Positions 46,484 through 56,267 of a stretch of DNA of 64,000 nucleotides are shown here, piece by piece. This stretch comes from Colocasia esculenta. Taxonomy: Eukaryota; Streptophyta; Magnoliopsida; Alismatales; Araceae. Position 1 is the first letter of the stretch, and each line of letters begins with the position of its first letter. The notes under the pieces are model-generated. The model made no database searches. It saw only the letters and a list, made by a program, of their open reading frames with translations, and had not been told where the DNA came from. A program made the translations under genes and the position numbers. The DNA lies in NCBI GenBank assembly GCA_014218235.1, contig CM024757.1:147821371-147885370 (forward strand), in the 5' to 3' direction.

Positions 46484-47021
46484 CTCAAAAAGTTTCAGAG
46501 CTGACCCAGCAATTCATACAGTTTATGGCTTCCAAAACTCATGCACCATCCCTTGCAAAACATGGGCAGCTGCCGCACAGCTCCCAACTCATGCCTCGAT
46601 CAACATCAAACATATAAAAATATGCATATATGTAGATATATAAAAACTGAAATTTCCGACCAAACCCAATAGAGGCTACACTACTGTTCAAACATGGCGA
46701 TCGAGTTCAAAAAAGAAGTCCCAAGACCATTAGCAGTGGAGCAGAATAGCTCAGCGGGCCGAAGAGGAACAGGTCAAAACGTTTTCCTCCAGAGGCATGC
46801 CTTGCTCAAGTTTGCTTACAGAGGAAGAGGTGGACCTGGAGTCCGTACACCAGAAGCCGTTTACCTGATCCACGCGATCCCTTATTGCGGAACGACGAAG
46901 TCAAAGACCTTCCTTCTCTTCAGGGTATAACACACAGATTGGGTTGTCGTCTTTGCGGATGCCTGTCGTTAATTCCAAGCTGAAGCTGGTCAATCTTGCC
47001 AAATTGGAAGGTCTTTGGCAG
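46484..47021. other. Spacer without a supported gene
   Basis: A 78-codon plus-strand ORF (46694-46930) starts MAIEFKKEVPRP and has a Gly/Arg-rich middle, but there is no family resemblance and no flanking gene signals. I do not call it a gene. Confidence 0.5.
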
Positions 47022-47495
47022 TCATGGAGATTCCCTCTGGGTAAGGGCCGAGGGGACCTTGGCATCCTTTGCTTCTAATGGAGACAGGTCGTGGCTCTCC
47101 CAGTTCCGATCGAGGTCAAGGTTGAGGTCCGCGAGTGTCATTGCCGGACGACGCTCTAGGATCCCCGAGTCTGACTCCAGCACGGCTGATTTCCCCCGCT
47201 CTGGCTTGGGCACATTGCCAGATGGGCAGTTTCTTGCCACTACCAGTGGGTGCTCTGCGTGGCTCTCCCAGTTCCGATCGAGGTCGAGGTCCGCGAGTGC
47301 CACTGTAGGATGACGCTCTAGGAAGGCTTTGCGTGTAGTGACGGCCTGGGCGAGGGTGGCCATGACGGCCGAGACGGAGAAGATGAAGAGGAAAAGGGCA
47401 TTGCATGGTATGGGCAGGCGAGCGGAGAAGGCTGGCAAACCACTGTCACACACGGGGGATAGTTCTTGCATTGGCGAGGGGAGCTCCATGGGCAC
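47022..47495 (-). CDS. Unidentified ORF with an internal duplication (hypothetical)
   Basis: A 157-codon GC-rich ORF in an otherwise AT-rich stretch. The start could be at 47495 or at the internal MATLAQAVTTRK (about 47364). A hydrophobic run CNALFLFIFSVSAVMATLA (about 47355-47410) could be a signal anchor if the upstream start is used. Two blocks repeat: ERHPTVALADLDLDRNWESH and ERRPAMTLADLNLDLDRNW, reflecting a DNA duplication of about 165 bp (47093-47155 and 47258-47322). I do not recognise the family. The GC contrast with its surroundings suggests captured gene sequence; it could also be a chance ORF in a GC-rich repeat. Confidence 0.3.
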   Translation of the reverse strand: MPMELPSPMQELSPVCDSGLPAFSARLPIPCNALFLFIFSVSAVMATLAQAVTTRKAFLERHPTVALADLDLDRNWESHAEHPLVVARNCPSGNVPKPERGKSAVLESDSGILERRPAMTLADLNLDLDRNWESHDLSPLEAKDAKVPSALTQRESP

Positions 47496-49106
47496 GGCGG
47501 GATGCGGGTGTCCCTTTCACTATGGGTGCGCCAATCTCACAAGGCTTCTGCGAGTGGTGCGATGGCGATGCTTCCGGGGAAGAAGGCGTCGCACGCGCGG
47601 AAGGGACATCGCCGATGGGTGCTCGAGCGCTGCAGGTGGCCTGCACAAAGGTGGGGCACATGCAGGCAGCCATCGCCAGATTTAGGACATTATCTGTACT
47701 ATATATAGGTGGTGTGCCCATTGTTGGAAGAAAGGTCGAATCTTTTAAACAGAGAAAGTTTTTTCTTAAAATAGAGGAAGAAAGTTTTTTCTTAAAACAG
47801 AGGAAGGTGGAATCTTTAAACACAGAAAGATTTTAAGCCTGATACAGAATCTTTAATCACAGAAAGATTTTATACATTTCAGGAAGTTTTAGAAAATGGA
47901 GGAAAGTTTTTGAAAAATGAAGGAACAGTCGGGCGGTATTTCAAAAATGAAAGTAGTGTCTCACTTGTTTTTTGAGTCGGTATTTTTAGCGGAAATATAA
48001 GAGACTGAATTATATTGTAATATAGATATGTTTAGGGAAATGTTTAGGTGCATATATATTTTTTATACATAATTCTGATACCATTTAAAATAGTGTTTTA
48101 TGTACTAGAATTATGTTTTTTAAATGTTTTTTTTGGCAGAGGTAGTATTATCGCCTATAATAAAGATTTTTTAAATATTCTTTTTGGCAATACAGAAGTA
48201 GTAGTTTTGCTAAGTAGATTTATGTGCAAAATTATTCCGCCTATAATATCATGTTTTGGCAGTACAATTTGTGTTTGTATAGTTACCGCCTGTAATATTA
48301 TGTTTTTGGCAGTACAATTGCTATTTTTTTGGTAGTACAGAAGTAGTAGTTTTGCTAAGTAGATTTCTAATATTTTTTTGACAGTACAGAAATAGCCATA
48401 TTATTTTTTGAGAGTGAAATATTATGACAGCCACGTGGAGATTACCCTGGAGCTGCCACGTGGCAGCCTTAAGACTGAAAATTATTATATTAATATAGAT
48501 ATATTATATAGATAGTATAGATGAGTTGGCCGCCCCGTGCAATACATGGGTGGTGTTAAAAAAGAAAAGAAAACAACCCCGCCAGCTACAGATCTCGTGC
48601 GATGCACGTGTTAATATTTTTTAAAAAAGACTCAGCTTGAGCAAATGGATATGGACGATGAGGTCAGCACCCCTTTCATTCGCCCTCGTCACCCATGCCA
48701 TTTCAAATGGATGGGGTGCAGGAAAAGAAAAAAAAAAGTGAAAAGCGCTATACTATATCAGGGTTCCTGCTTGCCACGTGGCAGTAAGAACTTTGTTTTA
48801 TATATAAACTAGTTCTTTGCCCGATGCACGATTTGTTGTTAAATATAAAATTTTAAAATATATTTATATATCTTAAAATATTAATGATATTTTAAAAAAA
48901 TATTTAGTATATTTTATTTAAGTATTTATTTACAAATAATGTAAACAATTAAAATAGAACAACTTATCTAAGAACGTCATAAAATGCATAAATATATAAT
49001 AATGTTAAAGTAAATAACATCACTAAAAAAGTCCACATAAAATAGTAAACTATAACATATTGAGAGAAAAATTCAAGGTACATTTTCTTTCTTTTCACAT
49101 GTATTG
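47496..49106. other. Noncoding DNA with copies of a GCCACGTGGC / GTGCGATGCACG module
   Basis: 47500-47690 is still GC-rich but without a supported ORF; 47690-47930 has repeated ggaaagtttttt-type units. Copies of a shared module occur at 48453-48550 and 48771-48830, plus a lone cgtgcgatgcacg at 48597-48609. The rest is AT-rich and shows nothing recognisable. Confidence 0.6.
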
Positions 49107-49111
49107 AAAGT

Positions 49112-49888
49112 TGTGGTGGTGTGATCCTGTTTAGACCTGAGCCAAACGGGCCTCCACTAGAATGAGAGAGGGAAGACGATCGCCGGTGAGGACGAAGGCC
49201 TGCAAAACCAGAGAAGGATCAGGAGGCCCGGTGAAGACCGGGGAAACCCTCCGATGCCTAAGTTAGTCCGGAGCTTGAGAGGCAGGGGGTTTCGGTATGT
49301 GAGAGTTGTGTTCTTGTGAGGAAGAGAACGTACCGTTGCATGGTACTGTACCTATGCTTTTATAGGCGTTGGTGCCGAGGCCAACGTGCGTAACGTTCGG
49401 CAGATCGTGCCTGAGGAGGTGCCTTGACGCACGCGCATAACGGAAGGAGTTATGACTCTGGTGCCCGTTAGGCTGCCAGGCAGTTCACGTCCCTTGATGG
49501 TGGAGAACGTGGCTTGGGGCGGTTACAGCCGCTCTGTAAGCCAGGGAGCCTGTTCGGCAGCCTTTGGGGACGCTTTCCGAGCTGGTGACCCACAAAAGGG
49601 GGGTCGAACCTGCTGTTCGGTAATGTTGAGGGCCGCCTCGCGCAGTTAGGCTACTGTTCCTGTTCAGAACCTTTCTGCGGGTGTTCGGTAGCGGAGGAAC
49701 AGACGACCTGCTCGGGGGCACGCCGCCACGAGGCTTGACAGTGTCCGATCAAGCTAGCGGTGTTCTTGAGATCATCACACCGTCTTGGATAAACGTGACC
49801 CGTTGAGATGGGGCCACGTCGGTTGACAGGACGTGTATGGGCCGTAGTGGGCCATTATGGGTATAGGGGGCCAGACTTGGCCACCACA
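49112..49888 (-). repeat. 3' LTR of the Tat/Retand-type element (777 bp)
   Basis: Plus strand TGTGGTGGTGTG to GGCCACCACA. On the minus strand a TATA box (CCTATAAAAGC) lies at about 49356-49366. A near-identical copy is at 58728-59498. Confidence 0.95.
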
Positions 49889-49901
49889 CTTGCCCCCCAC
49901 G
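49889..49901 (-). other. Polypurine tract of the Tat/Retand-type element
   Basis: Minus strand GTGGGGGGCAAG ending at the LTR start. It is interrupted by a C but in the right place; the first Tat element has the similar tggggggctaa. Confidence 0.75.
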
Positions 49902-50299
49902 CCCTCGAGTGGCTCGGTGAGACGAGCAGTTCGAGGGCGTCACTTCTGCATTAATGCGATGGACCTCTGTGGGATGCCGTCACTTGGAGCCTGGGTAGGC
50001 AGTTAACCCATCATGGTGGGTGCAAAACCGCGCCAGGCTTGAGGTGCTGCCGTCGCGTTCGGACGGTCGCCAACGTGTACCCGAAGGGGCACATTCAAAA
50101 AAAAAGGGAAGCGGCGTTTGGGGCCCGCCTCGAATTTCGTTCCCTCCTCTTTCCTTATAAGGAGGGGAAGAGACGAGGGGGGGAGCTACGCCTTTCAGAA
50201 ACCTTCCAGCTTTTAGCTTTCGCGCTTCTTTGCCTTCTCCTGTTTCCATCTTCTCCTTCGTCCTTTCGCGCCGTCGTCGTCCCTCACGATCCCCTTGCA

Positions 50300-52963
50300 A
50301 TGGCAAGCAAAGGGAAGGCCGTCGCCGGAGCGAGCGGGGTGACTGTCGCGGCGTCCAGTGGAGCACGATGCCGCCACTACAGCGGGCTGCGCGAGCGTTT
50401 CAGGATCGGGGAGGAGTACGAGATCATTGATGCCAAGGAGAGCGACTCTATCCTGGTGAACAAACCAGGCTGCCTGATCCTCTCTGTTGACCACCTAGAG
50501 GCAGGCTTCCGGCTGCCGTTGCCGGAGGTGGCGAAGGCGCTCCTAAATACTTGGGGCGTTTCGCCGATACAGCTAACGCCCAACACCTGGAGATACATAT
50601 GTATCTTCGGTGTTGTCTGTAAGTTAAAAGGGATCCGGGGCTCGGCGGACGTCTTCCGAGCGCACTTCAAGTTGTCTGCTTCGCGGGCGTCGGGAGCAGA
50701 CGTCTACTACGCCAACACCGAACAGACCGGATGCACATCGGCCTGTCCAGCAAGTACTCCAACAACAAAGGTTGGATGGACAGGCTGCTCTTCGTGCGCC
50801 ACCGGAGTGGTGCTGAGTGGGGATTCCCCACTGTTATGCGTTCTGCGCGGAAGGACAACTTTCCGAAACTGATCCAGGACGAGGCGAAGGCGTCGGACAA
50901 ACTTCTCCGAGCAGGTGTTCGGAATGGAGAAGGATACGTGACCGAGTACCTGCTCGTCAAGTACGGGTTGAGCAAACCGTGGAGTAAGTACACGACCTTT
51001 CGATCGTTTACTTGTTGGTTTTAAATGAATTTGCTCTAACTCTTCTTCTTCTTCTCCTTTCATGTGCAGCTGCCGCGGAGCTAGAGGCTGGATGGGATCA
51101 AGAGGTGAACGAAGACTTCGCCGAGCAGATCCCTGTCACGGCGCACAGGGTGTTCGAGAGTGATGATGTCGCGGCAGTTGTTCAGATTCCCTCTGCCGTG
51201 AGGGTTAGTACCGCGGTAACAACGGCGCTCACCGCTCCTTCGCCTGCCACGAAGCGTCCTGCCGAAGCACGGGCCTCTGAAAAGGGGCCCGAAAGGATCC
51301 GGCTGAAGAAGAAGGCCACCAAGGAGGTGGTTCCGGCTGGAATTCGGGCTTCTTTGGTGGAGGGTGAAGGAGCGAGCCGGCCTTCTGCTTCTGCCAAGAA
51401 GAGGCCGGTTCTGTTTGAAGAGAGCGCGGAGGAGGAGGAACAGCTCCGTGCTCGGAAGAGGAAGAAAGCAGTCCAAGCTACCCCTCCACGCGACGAGGAG
51501 GGGGTTGAAGAAGAGGAGGAGGTGCAGTTGCTGCTGCACAGAAGAAGAAGGGCCGTGCAATCGGCCGATGAAGGAGTGCCACGGGTGGCTTCCACAGAGC
51601 GCCCAGAGGTCGCGCAGGAGATGGCGACCGAGCTGGGGCTCGTCGTCGTGAGCGACGGGTCCAGAAGCCCTGCTCTGGAAGAGGCCAGGGGCTCTACCTG
51701 CTCGAAGGATGGGGAGCCCTCTGGTGCTTCCGACGTCGGTGGTGCGGAGCACGGTGCCACCAGCAACACTGCGGAGGCTCCTTCCGGAAGGAGCGGAGGG
51801 ATTGCGGCGTCTCCTGTTCGGGAGGAGGTCGCCGATGCGACGGAGGTTTCCGCCCCTGCTGGGGTGGTCTTGAGCGGCGTGGTGGCGGCAGCGCCAGCCA
51901 CGATTCTCTTTTCGGAACAAGAAGTGGTTCCTGCAGCGGGGGCCACTGAAGAGGCGGCCGCAACAACAAGGGCGTCCGAAGAGGTTGCCCCTTCCATCGG
52001 GGGAATCCTGCCCCCCATGCCCCCCTCCGAGGTGGTTGCTTACGAAGAAGCAACCTCCAAGGCAGTCGAAGGTAATGGGAGGGAGGCTGCGGGTGCTGTT
52101 CGGGCTGAAGAGTCCGAAGACGACCGAAGACCTCTTAGCGAGGCGCTTCTGAAGAGACCTCCCGGAGCTCCTTCGGTGGCAGCGCTGGAGGCGACCCTTC
52201 GTCGGATGGAGGATACGCCCAGAGAGCTGCCTGCGAGCCCCACTGCTTCTTGTCTTGAACGGTTGGCAAGGTGCTTGGACCTTCCTTCCGAATAGACTCC
52301 GGAGAAGTCAGTGGAAGGTTACCAGCCGGAGTGGCAGACAGAAGATGGTTTGAGCGACGTCGACGTAGAGGCGCTTGCGGACGAAATGTCCAAGTCGCTG
52401 GCCACTCTGAAGGCTTTAGCTGTTCGGGGCCAGAGACAGAGGTATCTCTACGAGGCGCAGATAGCCTTCTGTGATGACCTTTCGGCGAGGCATAAAGCTC
52501 GCGAGGCGGCGCTGGAGGAGGAGGTGAAAACCTCAGAGCTGCTCTTCATGCCGCGAAGCTGGATGCTACCTTGGCGCGGGCCGAAAAGGACGCCCTAGCC
52601 AAGGTAGTAGTAGATGCGGAGGCCCGTGCCGTTGCTGACTATAAGGCTGGGCCAGAGTACAAGGAAGACTTGGAGCAGTATGGGGCTCGCTGCTACAAAG
52701 TGGGCCTCAATGCTGGGAAGGAGGTGGGGGAGAGGCTTTCCTGGGCCGAACGCGCCCAAGAAGCCTTCGAGGCTGCTGTTCGGGAATGTCGACGCCGTAC
52801 CCAAGATGTCCGCTTAGATGGTGTGCGGTTCGCACAATTTCAGTCTGGGCGGATGCCTTCTTCGGTGAGGATGCTGGTCCTTCCGAACAGCTCCTTAATC
52901 CCCTGCCTCACGTCTTCTTGTACTTCGCTTTTTGTAACATCGGCCAAGGAAGGCTGTTTGTAA
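50300..52963 (+). pseudogene. Antisense accessory gene of the Tat element (gypsy-type transposon domain, intron, coiled coil)
   Basis: Runs opposite to gag-pol, with its own TTATAA (50155-50160) and ATG at 50300 (MASKGKAVAG). Exon 1 carries AGFRLPLPEVAKALLNTWGVSPIQLTPNTWR (in two parts here), then, after a one-base shift near 50729, SNNKGWMDRLLFVR: the 'putative gypsy type transposon' domain (PF04195 by recognition). A GT-AG intron fits at 50984-51069 (gtaagt, pyrimidine tract, tgtgcag); removing it joins the two open frames exactly. Exon 2 is long, Ala/Glu-rich and low-complexity (51070-52292), then, past an in-frame TAG (52293-52295) and a shift near 52540, a coiled coil (LARAEKDALAKVVVDAEARA). 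Function unknown; nuclear or RNA-related roles would be guesses. Stop at 52961-52963. Confidence 0.75.
50984..51069 (+). other. Predicted intron in the antisense gene (86 nt)
   Basis: 5' site GTAAGT at 50984-50989 after gga, 3' site TGTGCAG ending at 51069 after a long CTT tract. Length and composition are typical for plants. The upstream codon phase (one base) and the downstream open frame match, so splicing would fuse the two ORFs; unspliced, the upstream frame ends at 51024. Confidence 0.7.
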
Positions 52964-53206
52964 GCACAAGAACTTCTTATAAATGAAATTCTCTGCTTTA
53001 TGAATTTTTCTGTAGCGTCACTTTCTCTATCTTCTCCCTGTTGTGGTTGTTCCTGCTCGGATCGGAATCCGTTAGCTTCGTGAGCATTGCATGTAAGACG
53101 CAGATCGTTGGGTACCGTAAAGGGGGTTCCGATCAGGTATATATGCCAAATGCTCGTGAAGCAACAGGAGTAGGGAGAAGAGAGGTAGGATGCTGAAAGA
53201 AGGCTT
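52964..53206. other. Convergent 3' ends of the antisense gene and pol
   Basis: Only about 240 bases separate the stop of the plus-strand accessory gene from the stop of the minus-strand pol. An AATGAA-type signal (about 52981) may serve the accessory gene. No tandem array is present here, unlike the first Tat element. Confidence 0.55.
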
Positions 53207-56200
53207 TTATAGATGATAAGCCTTAAGATTAGAGACATGCCAAGTCCTGGGAATGGCCTCGCCACTAGGAGTAGTTAGCTTATATGAGCCTTTCCCAAGG
53301 ACGTGGGTGACCTGATAAGGTCCTTCCCATTTGATGGCAAGTTTGCCGACTGCTCTTCGGGGGTCCGAAGCCGAGCAGCGGCGCAAGACCAAATCTCCCA
53401 CGTTGAACCGCCTTTCCTTGACTCGCGCATTATAATATTGCGCAAGCCGTTGTTGGTAAGAAACGAGGCGAATGCTGGCGTCGCTTTGTCGTTCGCCCAG
53501 CATGTCCAAGTTCTCTCGAAGAGCACGGTTATTGGCGGCTTCGTCGAAGTGGTTGTTTGGATGGTTGGAAGGGCCACCTCCAGAGGTATGACCGCTTCCG
53601 AGCCGTAGGCCAGGTGGAAAGGTGTTTCCCCTGTGGCTACCCAAGCAGTTGTGCGGTGACACCATAGGACATTTGGGAGTTCGTCAATCCACGATCCACC
53701 CGCAGCTTCCACTCTGGTGCGGATCCCGTGCAGCAATGTTCGGTTGGCGTTTTCGACCAAACCGTTAGCCTGGGGGTGAGCCACGGAGGTGAAGTGGTTG
53801 TAGATCCCGAGCTCGGCGCACTTTTGCTTGAAGAAGGTGCTGTCGAACTGCTTCCCGTTGTCAGACGTAATCACCCTTGGGATGCCAAACCTGCAGAGAA
53901 GGTTCTTCCATACGAACTTCCACGCGGCTTGTTCGGTGATTGTGGCAACAGGTTCGGCCTCGATCCACTTGGTGAAGTAGTCGATGGCCACCAACAGGAA
54001 CTTCTTCCGCCCTTGGGCCTCTGGAAAGGGGCCCAAGATGTCAATGCCCCATCTAGCGAAAGGGCGCGGTTCGAACAGGCTGTGAAGCTGTTCGGCCGGC
54101 TGCTTGATAAGCCCTCCGAACTTTTGGCATTCTGGGCATTTCTTGACAAAAGACATGCAATCCTTCTGAAGAGAAGGCCACCAGAACCCTGCTCGGATGG
54201 CGCTGCGTGCTAGCGTTCTGCCCCCCAGGTGGCTTCCGCACAGTCCTTCGTGAACTTCTTCTATGGCCGCGAGGGCCTCCTCAGGATTGAGGCAACGTAG
54301 GAGAGGTCTAGCGAGGGACCGTCGGTAGAGTTTGCCTTCTACGAGGGTGAAGTGCTGAGCGCGCATTCTGATTTTCCGAGCTTCGCCCTGTTCGGGCGGA
54401 AGCTCGCCCCGAGTAAGTAGGCCAGTAGAGGGTCCACCCAGCTCGGGGTTGGTGGCCCGTTTCTATGGCAGCTACATCTACTTCCGTGCTCGGTGAGACG
54501 AGCTCTTCTATAAACACAGAGCGGGAAGGGGCGATGTCACCTGAAGATGCCAATTTGGCCAGTGCATCGGCTCGCGCGTTCTGCTCTCGTGGAACATGAA
54601 TAACTTCGAAGTATGTGAGGCCCTCTGTCTGGCTCTTGACCTGTTGGAGGTATTGAGCCATGCGAGGTTCCCTTGCTCCGAACTGTCCGCTCACCTGGCT
54701 GGCAACCAACTGGGAGTCACTGAAGACTCTAAGCCGAACGGCCCCAAGGTGCCTAGCCATGCGAATACCGGACAGTAAGGCTTCGTATTCGGCGACGTTG
54801 TTGGAGGCTGGAAAGCGGAAACGGAGGGCGTATTGGAACTCTAACCCCTCAGGGAGGTGAGGACCAAACCTGCCCCGCTTCCGGTGACACACGAGGATCC
54901 GTCAACATAAAGCTCCCATGGGGGCTCGTCTGCCAACGGCGGATCCTGCTCGGCCGGAAGGGTACATTCCGCCACGAAGTCCGCCAACGCCTGCGCTTTG
55001 ATCGCCGTCCTCGGCCGGAAGCTGATGTCGAACTCGCCCAGCTCTATTGCCCACTTAACCAACCTACCGGAAGCTTCCGGCCGCTGAAGGATGGACTTCA
55101 GCGGTTGATCGGTCAGCACTGTAATGGAGTGGGCCTGAAAATAAGGCCTGAGCTTCCGAGCAGCTGTGACGAGAGCTAGGGCGAGTTTTCCGCCCTGGGG
55201 TATCTCCTTTCAGCTTCTTGGAGGACCCTGCTGATGTAGTATACGGGATGCTGCGCCGCTCCTACTTCTCTGATCAAGACCGCGCTGATAGAGTGTTCGG
55301 TGACCGAAAGGTACACGAACAGAGGTTCTCCGAGCACAGGCTTGAGAGAACGGGAGGGGCTGCCAAATATGCCTTCAGCTCGGTGAAGGCGGCTTCACAT
55401 TCGTTAGTCCACTGTACTTGCCCCCCTTGCTTCGAGGAGCTTTTAGGGCCTCGGAGCAACTTAAAGAAGTTAAAACTTCTTTCTGCTGCTCGGGACATGA
55501 ACCGGTTCAGTGCCGCCAGACGCCCCGTCAGGCGTTGGACGTCGCGCACTGTCTTTGGACTGCTCATCTCAAGTACTGCTTGGATTTTTTCCGGGTTCGC
55601 CTCTATTCCCCTGTTTGATACGAGGAACCCGAGGAACTTACCCGACCGAACACCAAACGCGCACTTGGCTGGATTGAGCTTCATATTATACCTTCGCAGG
55701 GTTGCGAAAGTCTCCTGGAGGTCGGAAATGTGATCGGTACTCGGAAGAGTCTGACCAACATATCATCGACGTAACCTCCATGTTGCGCCCGATTTGCTGC
55801 TCGAACATCTTGTTGACCAATCGCTGGTAAGTCGCGCCTGCATTCTTCAGACCAAAAGGCATCCTGGTAAAACAGTATAAGCCCAGGTCTGTGACGAACG
55901 TCGTGGCGTCTTGGTCCGGGGGATGCATGCTGATCTGGTGATAACCAGAGTAGGCATCCAAGAAGCTAAAGAGCTCGTGCCCGGAAGTTGCATCCACCAA
56001 CTGATCAATGCGCGGCAGGGGGAAATTATCCTTGGGCGTTGCCTTATTGAGATCTTTGTAATCCACGCACACACGCCATTTGCCGCTGGCCTTGCGTACG
56101 AGGACCACGTTGGAGATCCATCTTGGATATTGGGCTTCTCGGAGGAGCCCAACAGCTCGGCTTTTGACCACGTGATCCTGAATCACGGTCTGCCGTTCTC

Positions 56201-56267
56201 GATTCACAGGTCGCCTCCTCTGCTGAACTGGTGGGATCCGGGGATCCAACCGGAGGCGATGCACCAT
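53207..56267 (-). pseudogene. pol: Tat-type pol: RT, two RNase H domains, integrase (frameshifted)
   Basis: RT (56267-55274) has KWRVCVDYKDLNKATPKDNF and MPFGLKNAGATYQRLV; the catalytic YVDDM (about 55759-55773) is in a different frame owing to a one-base loss just before it. Then KLNPAKCAFGVRSGKFLGFLVS. A degenerate gypsy RNase H lies about 55250-54990. It is followed by the archaeal-type RNase H with WELYVDGSS, NNVAEYEALLSGIRMA, RVFSDSQLVASQV and NARADALAKLAS, giving the D-E-D-D set; a shift near 54870 splits it. Integrase (54366-53275) has EVHEGLCGSHLGG, CPECQKFG, WGIDILGPFP, TSDNGKQFD and GLVENANRTL for the zinc site and D, D, E. Its C-terminal part (53470-53207) is again in another frame. 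It ends HVSNLKAYHL with no chromodomain. Confidence 0.92.

Noticed and set aside
46694..46930. 78-codon ORF MAIEFKKEVPRP...
   Set aside because: No homology recognised and no supporting context.
51081..52018. Long minus-strand ORFs opposite the antisense gene exon 2
   Set aside because: Shadows of a GC-rich Ala/Glu frame; no family motifs, and the plus-strand frame is supported by splicing and by the second element.
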